Origin: Chloroflexota bacterium
GTDB lineage: Bacteria > Chloroflexota > Anaerolineae > CG2-30-64-16
Assembly (NCBI GenBank): GCA_026389845.1
Contig: JAPLHB010000187.1
Coordinates: 33,995 to 97,994 of the forward strand
DNA: 64,000 bases
Direction of reading: 5' to 3'
The notes under the pieces are model-generated. The model searched no databases. It was not told where the DNA came from and saw only the letters and a list, made by a program, of their open reading frames with translations. Positions 18,399 to 26,997 of the stretch are shown piece after piece (the stretch's first letter is position 1; each line of letters starts with the position of its first letter). A program made the position numbers and the translations under genes.

Positions 18399-19803
18399 GG
18401 AGCCGTGCGCCGCTCACCAGCAGCGCCGCATGCACCCACATATATGCCAACCACGTGCCGTCGGTGGACTGGTACGCGACCATCAACGTGATGAAGCCAA
18501 GCCATAATCCCAACAAAGCCGCCCGGCTGAGGCGATCGTTGAGCCGGCCGATCGCGCGCCAGCCGATCCACAGCACGCCGCCCACAAAACCGCCAAAGGC
18601 GAGCAGGCCCAAGAGACCGGTCTCCTGCAACGTGCGGGCCGTCTGATTGGCGATCCAGGCGTCAGTGCCCCATCGCTGGCCGTAGAGCTGGAAAAACGTG
18701 CCCGGCCCCCAGCCAATCAGCGGATGCTGCTGCCAATCCGACACAGCCTGCACGATGTCCGCCAACCGATTGCCGAAGGTCTGATCGTTCAGCGCCGAAG
18801 TGAACGCGGCGAACAGCGAGCGGAGCCGGGCGACCAGCGGCACCGAGGTGGGCAGGACCTGGATCAAGATGAGCGAGACGATCAGGATAAGCGGCAGGCC
18901 CAGGACGAGCAGCCCGCCGCGCTCGATTTGGGCGCGCCGGCTCGCCCGGTAAGTCACGAACCATACGGCCAGGCCGCCCCCCAGCGCCAACCAGGCGCCT
19001 CGCGAGAAACTCAGCGCGGTCGCCAAACCCGTGACGCCGATCACCGCCAACAGCGCGGCCCGCCTCCAGATGAACGGTCGCGGTTGAACCATCAAGAGGC
19101 ACAAGAAGGCCAGCAACCAGGCCGCCGACTGGCTGCCGAACATATTGCCCTCTTCTAGTGTGCCGTAAGGAACCGGGATCGGCAGGACGTTCGAGGTTTG
19201 CACTCCGATATTGACGCCGAAGTTGTAGACCACGCGCGCCAGAAGTCCGAACAGGTCTTGCGCCAACGCCAGGCCCAGAAAAACCCAGAACAGCGTCCAC
19301 CATTGCTTACGCGAGTGCAGCAGGTTGACGGCGACCACGTAGGTCACAGCCATCATCCCCAGCCGAACGATGTGGCGCACTGAATCACCGGGGTCCGGCG
19401 CGTTGACGACTGTGGCGAGCGCATTGATGCCAAACCACGCCAGCGCGCAAATGCCCGGGAGATCCAGCCAAACCGGCCGACGCTGCGCCAACACCTGGAC
19501 AAGGAGCACGCCGACAACCAGCACAAGCGCCGCCTGTTCGGGTCGCACGTTGACCGGCCCAATCTCGGCATTGAAACGGGTGAAGTGGGTGGCGGCCAGC
19601 AACACGATCAGCCCGCTGGTGGGCCACCAGTGAAGCAACAAGAAAAGGCCCAGGCCAACGATGACCAGGACAAGCGTTGGCAGCGGCGCGATGATGGCGC
19701 CCAGGCCCAACAGGATCGCCAGCCCACCGAAGCCCAGCCGATTCACGGGGTCGCCCAGCAGCCCGGCACGACCCGGCTTCGCCTCGCCCCTACGGTCGGA
19801 CAT
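18373..19803 (-). CDS. O-antigen ligase/polymerase family membrane protein (Wzy_C)
   Basis: Polytopic protein of 476 residues that either polymerises repeat units or ligates glycan to an acceptor. The hallmark periplasmic region includes ATALSFSRGAWLALGGG and, later, QHPLIGWGPGTFFQLYG, the conserved H-x-GxGxGxF motif of the Wzy_C family. NALATVVNAPDP and about 11 hydrophobic segments also fit. ATG 19803 overlaps the 3' end of the Wzz-like gene by 14 bases, so the two are coupled. The pairing with a flippase and Wzz protein favours a Wzy polymerase role. Confidence 0.83.
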   Translation of the reverse strand: MSDRRGEAKPGRAGLLGDPVNRLGFGGLAILLGLGAIIAPLPTLVLVIVGLGLFLLLHWWPTSGLIVLLAATHFTRFNAEIGPVNVRPEQAALVLVVGVLLVQVLAQRRPVWLDLPGICALAWFGINALATVVNAPDPGDSVRHIVRLGMMAVTYVVAVNLLHSRKQWWTLFWVFLGLALAQDLFGLLARVVYNFGVNIGVQTSNVLPIPVPYGTLEEGNMFGSQSAAWLLAFLCLLMVQPRPFIWRRAALLAVIGVTGLATALSFSRGAWLALGGGLAVWFVTYRASRRAQIERGGLLVLGLPLILIVSLILIQVLPTSVPLVARLRSLFAAFTSALNDQTFGNRLADIVQAVSDWQQHPLIGWGPGTFFQLYGQRWGTDAWIANQTARTLQETGLLGLLAFGGFVGGVLWIGWRAIGRLNDRLSRAALLGLWLGFITLMVAYQSTDGTWLAYMWVHAALLVSGARLLAPRAGGE

Positions 19804-21004
19804 CGGAATAACCGAGAACTAATGCCAGCAACATACCAGCCAAGAGACCCACCACGCCAGCCAGACCCAAAGTGAGGATCCAGGCTGGGGTCGCCTGAGT
19901 CGCTGAACTCAGCAAAGCCAGCGGCGGGCCAACCACACTCTTCTGGATGTCAATCTCCGTGATCTTGCGTTCCAGCGCGCGCACGGCCTCCTCGGCCTGG
20001 GAGTATTTCCGGTTCAGCAGGTTACGGTCGCCGATCTGCATCGCCAGTTCACCTTGAAGCGCCGTGATCTCGGTTTCGAGATCATGGATCGTCGCCGCCA
20101 ACGAGTGCTCTTCGTCGGCCAGCGCCGGCAAGAGCAGCTTGAGGTCCCCGTTCATGGCCCCCACCTGCTGGCGGGTCAGTTGGCCTCGTTGCACCAGCAA
20201 AGGACTATCCAGGACCTCCAGCGGGAGCGAATTCAGGTTTCCGCCGCTGGTTTGGACGGCCTCAGTCCGCGCCTTGAGGCTGCGCACCCGGTCGAGGGTC
20301 GCCTGATATTCGGCCAGGGTGCTGGATTTCAAGACCACTTCTTGTTGACGCGCGGTCAGACCGGCCGCCAGAGCGCCTTCCTGGAGGGTCGTCATTTGGC
20401 TGCCTAGCTCCAGGCCCAGGCCCGTGCGCGCCTGTAAATCCTGTAGGGCCTTCGTCGTCGCAGTCAGGGTTTCTTGCGCCGAAACAAGGACCTGCTGAAA
20501 CCTGGTCTTGTCGCCGCCCTGACCATAACGCGCATCCACCTCGGCGATCAAGACATCAGCCCAGGTGTTGGCCATCGCTGTCGCCAGCCCTTTCGTCGGC
20601 GCACGCGCGTCGAGCGTCATCAGGCGCCCGGTGCCGTTTTTGAGCGAGACGCTGCTCCACATCGCCTTTGGTGAGCGCAGTTTGGCCGGCAACGCATCGC
20701 CCATCTTGGCAATGACGCGCTGCGCCAACTCCATGCCCGACCCCTGCTCTGAGACCAGGATGGCGTAATCGCTGCGCCGATCCACCCGCACGTCTTCGGT
20801 GACCGTCTGGAAGTTCACATCGAGGCGCCAAAGGTATTTTTGGGGCTGGGCGATCAGTTGCGTGCGCGCCTGGTAATGGGCTGATTGCAGCACGAAGGTA
20901 TAGAGCGCCGCAGCCGTCAATGTGATCAACAGGGTCAGCGCTGCCACGCGCCAGCGTTTGCGCAGAATCGCCAAGTATTGGCGAAGGTCGAATTCGTCTT
21001 CCAT
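19790..21004 (-). CDS. Chain-length determinant (Wzz)-like protein without kinase domain
   Basis: Membrane protein of 404 residues regulating polysaccharide length or export. ATG 21004 has GGAG five bases before it and starts MEDEFDLRQYLAILRKRWRV, the Wzz N-terminus. The first membrane helix (AALTLLITLTAAALYTFVLQ) follows, then a long coiled-coil periplasmic region (about residues 140-340) and a final helix TPAWILTLGLAGVVGLLAGM. No Walker motifs follow, so it is not a BY-kinase fusion. The frame extends back to 21160 only through a dispersed repeat, which is not part of the gene. Confidence 0.83.
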   Translation of the reverse strand: MEDEFDLRQYLAILRKRWRVAALTLLITLTAAALYTFVLQSAHYQARTQLIAQPQKYLWRLDVNFQTVTEDVRVDRRSDYAILVSEQGSGMELAQRVIAKMGDALPAKLRSPKAMWSSVSLKNGTGRLMTLDARAPTKGLATAMANTWADVLIAEVDARYGQGGDKTRFQQVLVSAQETLTATTKALQDLQARTGLGLELGSQMTTLQEGALAAGLTARQQEVVLKSSTLAEYQATLDRVRSLKARTEAVQTSGGNLNSLPLEVLDSPLLVQRGQLTRQQVGAMNGDLKLLLPALADEEHSLAATIHDLETEITALQGELAMQIGDRNLLNRKYSQAEEAVRALERKITEIDIQKSVVGPPLALLSSATQATPAWILTLGLAGVVGLLAGMLLALVLGYSDVRP

Positions 21005-21044
21005 CAAGGCTCCTTCTGTTTCTTGTTGGGTGATACCAGAGACA

Positions 21045-21215
21045 TTGTCGGCAATAGCAGCAAGTGTCACCCTGAGCGAGTTAACCATGGATCGTGCGTT
21101 ACGGCGAGCCTCTAGCGAAGGGTCTCGCGCGGCATGGAGGAGATTCTTCGCTGGTTTCACGCCGCAACTAGAGGCCCGAGGCCGACCCGCTCAGAATGAC
21201 GGCTATTCCCGATAC
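21045..21215. repeat. Dispersed inverted-repeat element, copy 2 (complete)
   Basis: Outer arms resembling TTGTCGGCAATAG (left) and CTATTCCCGATAC (right) bracket GTCACCCTGAGCGAG and ACCCGCTCAGAATGAC. The internal hairpin has CTAGCGAAGGGTCT and AGATTCTTCGCTGG. The right arm contains the stop codon of the gene at 21203. It matches copy 9 at 58595-58838 end to end. Confidence 0.8.
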
Positions 21216-23659
21216 TCTCTCAGGTAGAGAGGAAAGAATCCGCGCCTCTCCAGGCGGACCACGGGCACGTGATCCAAAAGGATCTGGTCAAATGCCAGGC
21301 GTTCGCCGCCTGGCCCGACGACGGCCGGTCGCTGGTCGGCCGCGTCGTACATCCCCACTACCAGCCGGTAGGTCCCACGGGGTGTGCGGTTCGGCACGTG
21401 TACGACGTGCGTGTCCACGACCCGGTCGCCGCGCTCCCACAGTCCCGTCGGATAGGCGCCACCGACGGGCGGGCCGTCGCCGAACGCCAGGGGGCCATCC
21501 TCGTCATCCAAATGCACGAACACCTGGTAATCGGCCGGGGGCCGGGCCAAAGCGTCCCACGTCAACGTGACGGTAAAGACGTTGCCGGCCAGCACGGGCG
21601 TTTGATCGGCCTGCCAGGTCGCGGCCGCCAGCCGGATCGTGTCTCCCACCGTGGCAAGCCCTGGTCCGGCGACCGGTTCGGCGGCCGGCTGCGCAGGCGC
21701 CAGCTTGAATCGGCCGAACAGCGCGGCCTCGCCGAGCGGAACGCCCTGGGCGTCGGTCACGGGCAGGTGTTGAGCTATCACCGCCGGATCGGCCTGGGCG
21801 GTGGTGTCCACGAACAGCGCCACCTTCACGCGGCCCAATACAGGCTGCGCAATCTCGCGCTGGACCGGCACCCAGTAGCTATCGCTGAACACGTCGCCCG
21901 GCCGCCACAGGGTCGTCGCATAGGCGCCGCGGCCCGGATAAACGTTCACCTCACCGACTTTGTTCAGACCGGCGTCCAACAGATGGACACCGACGGTGTA
22001 GTTGGCCGCCAGGGGCCGCAACACCCGCCACACGAGCGTCACCCCCAGCGCCTCGCCGGGGCGCACCGTCTCGGGCCAAAGCTCATAGGCGATCAACTCG
22101 GCCGCGGGGGTGGGGTCGTCGGCCGCGGCCAGGAACTGGGCGCCCAGCGGCTGCTCGCCGGGCCGCAGCGCCGCCGGGTCGCCAGGCTGCGTGCCGGTCG
22201 CGCTGGCCGGCGGGGGTGCATAAGCCGGCGCGATCACCTGCCAGGGCAGCAGCACGTTGGCGCAGGTCAAGATCGCCGCGACCGTCGCCGGAAAAGCCCA
22301 GGCCGGCCATCGTGCGCGTCCAGACACGCCACGGAGCAGCGCATCCCACCCCAGGGCGATCAACACAGCCACCGGCGCCAGCGCGGGCAACAGGTAACGC
22401 CCGCGGATCAACGTACTCCCCTGGTCGAAATCGCGATATGCCGCCATGAGCAACAGCGACAACGCCAACAAAACGGCCAGACCGGTCGCCGCCTTGAGAG
22501 CGCGGCGCACGCGGCGGTCGGCCAGCCAGATCACCAGCCCTGCCAGCCCGCCCCCGCACAGGCCGGCGAACAGCCAGTAGACCCATCGGTAGGCTTCCAA
22601 ATTGCCCCAGCCAAACGAGGCCCAGAAGGTACGGAAGCCGTAACGCAACCCTGCGGGCAGCGCGCGCCACTGAAATGGGACAACGTCGTCGGTCCGCGCG
22701 ATCCAACGCCAATAGAGACGCCACACCGCCCACGGATCGCGCGGGAAGAGAGCGCCGGTCAGCCGCAGGTTGCGCCAGAACCACAGCGCCAGCAACAGCA
22801 AGCCCGCCGCGAGGATGATCCCCAGCATCGCCCAGACCAGCCGCCGGCTGACTCCGCGGCGCAGCGAGCGGATCGCGGCGGCGATGAAGGCAGCCGCGAC
22901 GAAGGGCAACAAGGCCAGCGCCGAAACCTTCGTCAACAGCGCCAGGCCGGTCGTCACGACCAACGCCAGGACCGGGCCGGGTCGCAGCCCTTCCAGCGCG
23001 ATCTTGACCCCCAGCCAGGCCACGACGCAGCCGAGCGCCGCGATCAGCACGTCGTTGGTGACGACCGCGCTGATGAACAGGTATTGCGGCGAGAGCGCGG
23101 CGACGGCCAGGCCGGTCAAGGCGACGACCGGGCGTTCCGGCGCGAGCAGCCGGCCCAGTTTGTAAATCGCGGCCAGGCCGATCAGGCTGATCAGCAGCGA
23201 CATCAGCCGGGCCAGACGCAGGGCCAGCAGCGTGCCGCGCCCGGGGAAGTGTTCTTGTTCGGGCCGATGGATCGCGGCGTTGATGCCGCCGGCGCCGGTC
23301 TCCACGTTGAAATAAGGGTTCACCTGGGGCACGAAGCCGTCACTCGTGTCCACCAGCAGCACCGGCAGCGCCGCGATGACGTAGTAGAGCGGGGGCTGGC
23401 CGGCTTCATCGAACTCGTATTCGTTTGTCAACCGCTGGTCGGACGGGGGCAGCGCCCGGTGGCGCGCCACGTATTCGACGAACTTGTAGTGCGCCCATTC
23501 GTCGTGCGCCTCCCAGGGGGGCACGGCCAGGCTGTAGCCCGCGGCCAACAGCAGATGCAACGCCAGCAGGCCGGCGGCCATCATGGGGTAGAGCCGGCGC
23601 ATGGTCGCGCCGTCCTGCCCGGCCACCAACGCGGCCAACCTCCGGTAGGGTGTCGTCAT
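21203..23659 (-). CDS. Large DUF2142-like membrane protein with C-terminal beta-domain
   Basis: Polytopic protein of about 818 residues. The N-terminal loop is VPPWEAHDEWAHYKFVEYVA (Asp-Glu loop), with the later FDEAGQPPLYYVIAALPVLL typical of GT-C proteins. Ten or more helices end near residue 490. The last 330 residues are soluble, with two similar units (LIAYELWPETVRPGEALGVTLVWRV-like and TLTWDALARPPADYQVFVHL), a beta-sandwich type often fused to these transferases. ATG 23659 follows GTG 23662 and overlaps the stop of a phosphodiesterase relic (TGATG). Its own stop lies in a repeat arm. A glycosyl-transfer role is inferred. Confidence 0.75.
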   Translation of the reverse strand: MTTPYRRLAALVAGQDGATMRRLYPMMAAGLLALHLLLAAGYSLAVPPWEAHDEWAHYKFVEYVARHRALPPSDQRLTNEYEFDEAGQPPLYYVIAALPVLLVDTSDGFVPQVNPYFNVETGAGGINAAIHRPEQEHFPGRGTLLALRLARLMSLLISLIGLAAIYKLGRLLAPERPVVALTGLAVAALSPQYLFISAVVTNDVLIAALGCVVAWLGVKIALEGLRPGPVLALVVTTGLALLTKVSALALLPFVAAAFIAAAIRSLRRGVSRRLVWAMLGIILAAGLLLLALWFWRNLRLTGALFPRDPWAVWRLYWRWIARTDDVVPFQWRALPAGLRYGFRTFWASFGWGNLEAYRWVYWLFAGLCGGGLAGLVIWLADRRVRRALKAATGLAVLLALSLLLMAAYRDFDQGSTLIRGRYLLPALAPVAVLIALGWDALLRGVSGRARWPAWAFPATVAAILTCANVLLPWQVIAPAYAPPPASATGTQPGDPAALRPGEQPLGAQFLAAADDPTPAAELIAYELWPETVRPGEALGVTLVWRVLRPLAANYTVGVHLLDAGLNKVGEVNVYPGRGAYATTLWRPGDVFSDSYWVPVQREIAQPVLGRVKVALFVDTTAQADPAVIAQHLPVTDAQGVPLGEAALFGRFKLAPAQPAAEPVAGPGLATVGDTIRLAAATWQADQTPVLAGNVFTVTLTWDALARPPADYQVFVHLDDEDGPLAFGDGPPVGGAYPTGLWERGDRVVDTHVVHVPNRTPRGTYRLVVGMYDAADQRPAVVGPGGERLAFDQILLDHVPVVRLERRGFFPLYLREYRE

Positions 23660-23730
23660 CACAGGTATCCTAACGCCACCAGGTGTTTGGTCAGGAGCGC
23701 CTTGTTCTCCCGGACGCCGACCGACTGCAC
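23659..23730 (-). pseudogene. 3' stump of a third phosphodiesterase gene
   Basis: The last 23 codons read VQSVGVRENKALLTKHLVALGYL and then TGA, coupled (TGATG) to the start of the DUF2142-like gene. The two intact phosphodiesterases of this locus end in closely similar tails (DRLKGLGYL and LERLTALGYLR). The homology stops here and the frame further upstream carries no recognisable domain. The rest of the gene was probably lost where the toxin-antitoxin island now lies. Confidence 0.5.
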
Positions 23731-23878
23731 TTCAGATAACGTCCACGCCAGTATAGCAGAAAGCTGCACATTCGGCAACGAAGCGCCGTGCAGAATTTGC
23801 GCGGCGCGGCGCTGTGGACAGGGACCTTTTCACCCGGCCCGGCGGCGGGACCGAGCGCCCATCCTTATTGCCGCAACG

Positions 23879-23913
23879 AGCCGCCCCTGGTCGCGGCGCC
23901 GGATTCGATCCAT
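23879..23913 (+). repeat. 35-bp direct repeat, left copy, flanking toxin-antitoxin island
   Basis: This 35-base segment recurs at 25027-25061 with two mismatches. It begins AGCCGCCCCTGGTCGCG and ends GATTCGATCCAT. The two copies bracket a 1.1-kb block of small genes. Confidence 0.75.
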
Positions 23914-23944
23914 TGTGCATTCACTGTGATCTCGTCGCGAACCG

Positions 23945-23973
23945 TTGACAGGTCTGCCGTTCCGCTGTATGAT
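23945..23973 (+). promoter_or_regulatory. Consensus sigma-70 promoter of the toxin-antitoxin island
   Basis: TTGACA (23945-23950), a 17-base spacer and TATGAT (23968-23973). This is about 40 bases before ATG 24014 and one of the closest matches to consensus in the window. Confidence 0.75.
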
Positions 23974-24013
23974 GCCGCTGCAGAGATGATTCTGTTCCTG
24001 TGAGGACGCCACT

Positions 24014-24299
24014 ATGCTAAGACTCTTAACCTGGAATGAGTATGTACGACTGGTGTTGAGCTATGCCGTATTCAGCCACAATGAGGATGGGAGTTGGACG
24101 GTCGAAATCCCCGTGTTGCCCGGTTGCGTAACCTGGGGCGAAACGCGCGCCGAGGCTGCTGTCATGGCCGAGGATGCCGTGCAGGGGTGGCTGATGACCA
24201 CCTGTTTCGGTTCACGGTGGTCGCGACATTCCAGTTGGCACCCTGGCGGCGATCATCAAGGAAGCGGGCCTGACGGTGGAGGAGTGGTTGGCGTTGTAG
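24014..24299 (+). pseudogene. Collapsed hicB antitoxin / hicA toxin remnant
   Basis: The first 57 codons from ATG 24014 encode a HicB-type antitoxin N-terminus: VLSYAVFSHNEDGSWTVEIP, LPGCVTWGETRAEA and MAEDAVQGWL. HicB sequence then stops. From 24222 to 24299, in another frame, the codons read RDIPVGTLAAIIKEAG followed by LTVEEWLAL and a stop. That is the C-terminus of a HicA mRNA interferase. The middle of both genes is deleted, and a one-base shift near 24217 also separates pieces of the HicA frame. The ORF that runs on to 24307 is therefore a chimaera. Neither antitoxin nor toxin should work. GAGG precedes the start by eight bases. Confidence 0.7.
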
Positions 24300-24335
24300 G
24301 CAACTGAATACCACATTTGTGACTTGGAGGAGACT

Positions 24336-24656
24336 ATGACCGCTGCCCGATTGCAGCAGGAGATCGCGTCAACCTATACCACTGAGGGCATCTTGGCCTC
24401 CTTGGGCTATCCAGATCCGTTGGTCGCAGCCCGCCAACACGCCCGGATGATCCTCTTGGGCCGCCAAGCCCGCTACCAGGCGGCCATGCACCAGTTGGAG
24501 GCCAGGTGGGGGTGCACGCTGGAAGGTTTGCGCACCCGTTACCTCGCTCACGGCGCCGAGGACTTCGCAGCCGACGACGATTACGTGCAGTGGCGCTGGT
24601 ACACCGATGCAGTCCAGGCGATTGAGGCCCAACTGACAGCCCTGACCAGGTTCTAG
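24336..24656 (+). CDS. Putative antitoxin partner of the TumE-like toxin
   Basis: Small protein of 106 residues. ATG 24336 has GGAGGAG three bases upstream; the TTG at 24324 is inside that site and less likely. The sequence is helical, with IASTYTTEGILASLGYPDPL, HARMILLGRQARYQAAMHQL and RWGCTLEGLRTRYL. No named DNA-binding fold is obvious. It ends three bases before the start of the TumE-like gene, the normal spacing of a toxin-antitoxin operon, so an antitoxin role is inferred from position. An alternative is a hypothetical protein merely co-transcribed. Confidence 0.65.
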   Translation: MTAARLQQEIASTYTTEGILASLGYPDPLVAARQHARMILLGRQARYQAAMHQLEARWGCTLEGLRTRYLAHGAEDFAADDDYVQWRWYTDAVQAIEAQLTALTRF

Positions 24657-24659
24657 GCC

Positions 24660-25022
24660 ATGCTATACCTGTTCGATGCCCATGCTGCGCTCTTCCGCTC
24701 GTGGCGCGTGGTGAGTTACGAGCAGGAAGGTGAAGCGTATGCTCTGCAAGTGATGGCTGTCCTGCGCGACGGCAGTCGCCTGGAATTACGCGACTACCTT
24801 TTCGCCGACGGCAGCCGCAAGTATGCCTACCAATGGATGACAGCCGAGGGTGTGTTTCGGCAGCGCTGGGACAACGCGCCGCACTGGCCCGACGTTGCCA
24901 CCGCGCCGCACCACGTTCATTTGGCAGGCCAGCAGACGCCTGAGCCTTCTACCATTACCAACCTGGAAGACCTGCTGCAGTTCTTACAAGAGTCGCTGGA
25001 GGCAGCGACTGCCGACGGATAG
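24660..25022 (+). CDS. TumE-like (DUF6516) toxin family protein
   Basis: Protein of 120 residues. The conserved core is DGSRLELRDYLFADGSRKYA followed by YQWM, then RWDNAPHWPDVATAPHHVHL. The RWDNAPH and PHH.H signatures mark the TumE/DUF6516 family, toxins of type II-like systems found in many bacteria. The C-terminus NLEDLLQFLQESLE also fits. ATG 24660 follows the upstream gene by three bases. It is shielded by the island promoter at 23945. The mechanism of this family is not something I can derive from the sequence. Confidence 0.72.
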   Translation: MLYLFDAHAALFRSWRVVSYEQEGEAYALQVMAVLRDGSRLELRDYLFADGSRKYAYQWMTAEGVFRQRWDNAPHWPDVATAPHHVHLAGQQTPEPSTITNLEDLLQFLQESLEAATADG

Positions 25023-25026
25023 GATA

Positions 25027-25061
25027 AGCCGCCCCTGGTCGCGACGCCTGATTCGATCCAT
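25027..25061 (+). repeat. 35-bp direct repeat, right copy, flanking toxin-antitoxin island
   Basis: Matches 23879-23913 at 33 of 35 bases. It lies five bases after the stop of the TumE-like gene and before the ribosome-binding site of the next gene. Confidence 0.75.
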
Positions 25062-25141
25062 CCCTGGGCAGCCGGACCGAGTCGCAGACCTCTCTCCCAC
25101 AAATCATGCGTAGAACGCATCCTTGTAAAGGAGCCGCTCCC

Positions 25142-26902
25142 ATGATGCACAGCACCCTCGCCCGAACTGTTGTTGTGGTTTTCTTCTTACTGATCAGCTT
25201 CTTGTCGGTCGCGCAGCCGACCACAACGTACGCTATAGAGCCCGTACCGATCGATGCTGAACTCCAGACACCTATATCTCCTATTCGGATCTGGCGAGAT
25301 GATAGTGGGAACCTGTGGGTCTCAACTCCCGCCTATGTCTGGAACATCACGGGAGGAAGGTCAATCAGTGCAATAGGAGCAATCGCTACCCAGGAATGGT
25401 TCCCAACCAATACTCCGGAAGAGACACGATTCATTGATGCTTTGTTTCTCCGACCTGAATACAATGCTACTCTTTCGGCCCGCGTCGTGTTCTCCCTGCC
25501 CGATGAGGCACTAATATATGTGCAACGAGAGGGAGTCGGCAACCGAGAAGGCTTGGAACTGGCATTTCGCACCAGCGATGGCGTAATCCGAGTTTCACAT
25601 CGTCAAGAAGCAGTGCCTCCAAGCACAGCCGCGAAGGAGAACAAACTTCGATTTGCGACATCTAGTGGGGAGCCAAGCGTAAACCTATATGGGACTCAAT
25701 CTCGACTCCCGACAGCTCCCGCACCGATGGAGTTCGACTATAGTGTGCAATTCGATGAAACTACCGGTCAGGGCTTTGGAATCGTATACCCTCGGCAGTC
25801 GTTTCCACCGCCCGCGGTCACTGACCAGATCTGTCAATCTACTGCTGAAAGCACAACACCACCTTCTGCATATGACCCTTGCCAGTTTCCCGGTTTCTTC
25901 TTGCCTGGACGGCTGGTCAGCACAGAGTATGTATTGTTGTTTGCAGCTCAGCCAACAGAAGTATTGCAACCCCTAAAAGACGTAATGGCCAAACTGCAAC
26001 TTGCGATCCCTGATCTTGATATCGCAAACATCGAACGGTTGCCGAGGTATGATTACGACGTAGCCAAGAACCAGCCCGCACCTGGGGATACCGTTACCTT
26101 CCAGGCACGAGTCGCTAATCGGGGTGGTCAAGCGACTGGAGCTTTTGCATACACGTGGTATATTGACGAGATTCCCATCCTATCTGGGTCGGGTGTTAAC
26201 CTGACCCCAGGTGCAGCAACAGTCCTTTCCTTGCCGTGGACTTGGCAAGCCGGCCTTCACGACATTCGCTTACAGGTTGATCCTGGCAACCTCATCGCGG
26301 AGGTATCAGAACAGAACAACTCCGTGGAAGATCGGATCAGCGCGCTTGCAGTTGGGTTTTGGGTGGAACAAAGCGTCTACGAGTGGTTCAACACTCATCA
26401 AGTAGAGCTAGGACTGGGAAGCGTTTCCTGGGATGACTGGGCACAGCGCCAATTACGGATCTGGAATCAGATGTTCGCAAATGCGATTACCCCACTTACG
26501 CTTCAGGGAGTCTTGGACCGAGTGCGCCTCGACAAGGTTGTGGTTGTTCCGAACGGTGCTCTCCCTTCGTGCGCTACCAATTTTCCCGCCACATCGGATC
26601 GTACCATAGACCTGCAATGGGGATTTCCAGCCGAGTTGGTAGGCAGCGCAGCGGGCCACACGTGCGGTGCAATGAATTACTATTTAGACCATCCCGAGTC
26701 GACCACTGTTGAATACTCCCTAATGCATGAACTAAGCCACGCCCGTTACCTGGTCGACCTGTACGGGATGAATGTCTATGTCAGTGCCGCTCGCCTGGCA
26801 CAATCTATCGACAGCATGGCGACCACCTTGCCGGCCGACCGCAACGTGGAGAGCGATAGTAATTTCGCGACACCAACGTACCTCATTACTGGAACCTCGT
26901 AG
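25142..26902 (+). CDS. Secreted CARDB-domain protein with HExxH motif, probably C-terminally truncated
   Basis: Exported protein of 586 residues. ATG 25142 has GGAG eight bases upstream, and a signal peptide ([17 protein letters not shown]) follows. The first 300 residues are unassigned beta-rich sequence. A CARDB (APHP-type) domain occupies about residues 305-395: [38 protein letters not shown] and [11 protein letters not shown]. Near residue 535 lies [15 protein letters not shown], a HExxH metallopeptidase motif. The protein stops only about 40 residues later, at the point where sequence of a kelch gene begins in another frame. Its C-terminus is therefore probably lost. Base use is less GC-rich than neighbours, suggesting transfer. 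Confidence 0.72.
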   Translation: MMHSTLARTVVVVFFLLISFLSVAQPTTTYAIEPVPIDAELQTPISPIRIWRDDSGNLWVSTPAYVWNITGGRSISAIGAIATQEWFPTNTPEETRFIDALFLRPEYNATLSARVVFSLPDEALIYVQREGVGNREGLELAFRTSDGVIRVSHRQEAVPPSTAAKENKLRFATSSGEPSVNLYGTQSRLPTAPAPMEFDYSVQFDETTGQGFGIVYPRQSFPPPAVTDQICQSTAESTTPPSAYDPCQFPGFFLPGRLVSTEYVLLFAAQPTEVLQPLKDVMAKLQLAIPDLDIANIERLPRYDYDVAKNQPAPGDTVTFQARVANRGGQATGAFAYTWYIDEIPILSGSGVNLTPGAATVLSLPWTWQAGLHDIRLQVDPGNLIAEVSEQNNSVEDRISALAVGFWVEQSVYEWFNTHQVELGLGSVSWDDWAQRQLRIWNQMFANAITPLTLQGVLDRVRLDKVVVVPNGALPSCATNFPATSDRTIDLQWGFPAELVGSAAGHTCGAMNYYLDHPESTTVEYSLMHELSHARYLVDLYGMNVYVSAARLAQSIDSMATTLPADRNVESDSNFATPTYLITGTS

Positions 26903-26997
26903 TGGTCTGTGGGCCGGTGGAAATAACGGTTTTCTTTACGCTATTGGTGGGTATGATGGTGGCAATTACCGCGATACTGTCTACTATCTTGCACCTA
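26885..26997 (+). pseudogene. Kelch-repeat remnant fused out of frame to the CARDB gene
   Basis: In the frame of the downstream cohesin gene the DNA reads [20 protein letters not shown] and continues [14 protein letters not shown], a last kelch blade. Anything before about 26885 in this frame is a shadow of the CARDB gene. The other blades and the export signal are absent, so the junction is a deletion breakpoint. Confidence 0.6.

Noticed and set aside
21005..21160. N-terminal extension of the Wzz-like protein
   Set aside because: The extension translates a dispersed repeat (ARDPSLEARRN); the true start at 21004 has a ribosome-binding site and the family N-terminus.
21269..23929. 886-codon plus-strand ORF opposite the DUF2142-like gene
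   Set aside because: Rich in Arg/Gln/Gly without any domain; the typical mirror of a hydrophobic minus-strand gene.
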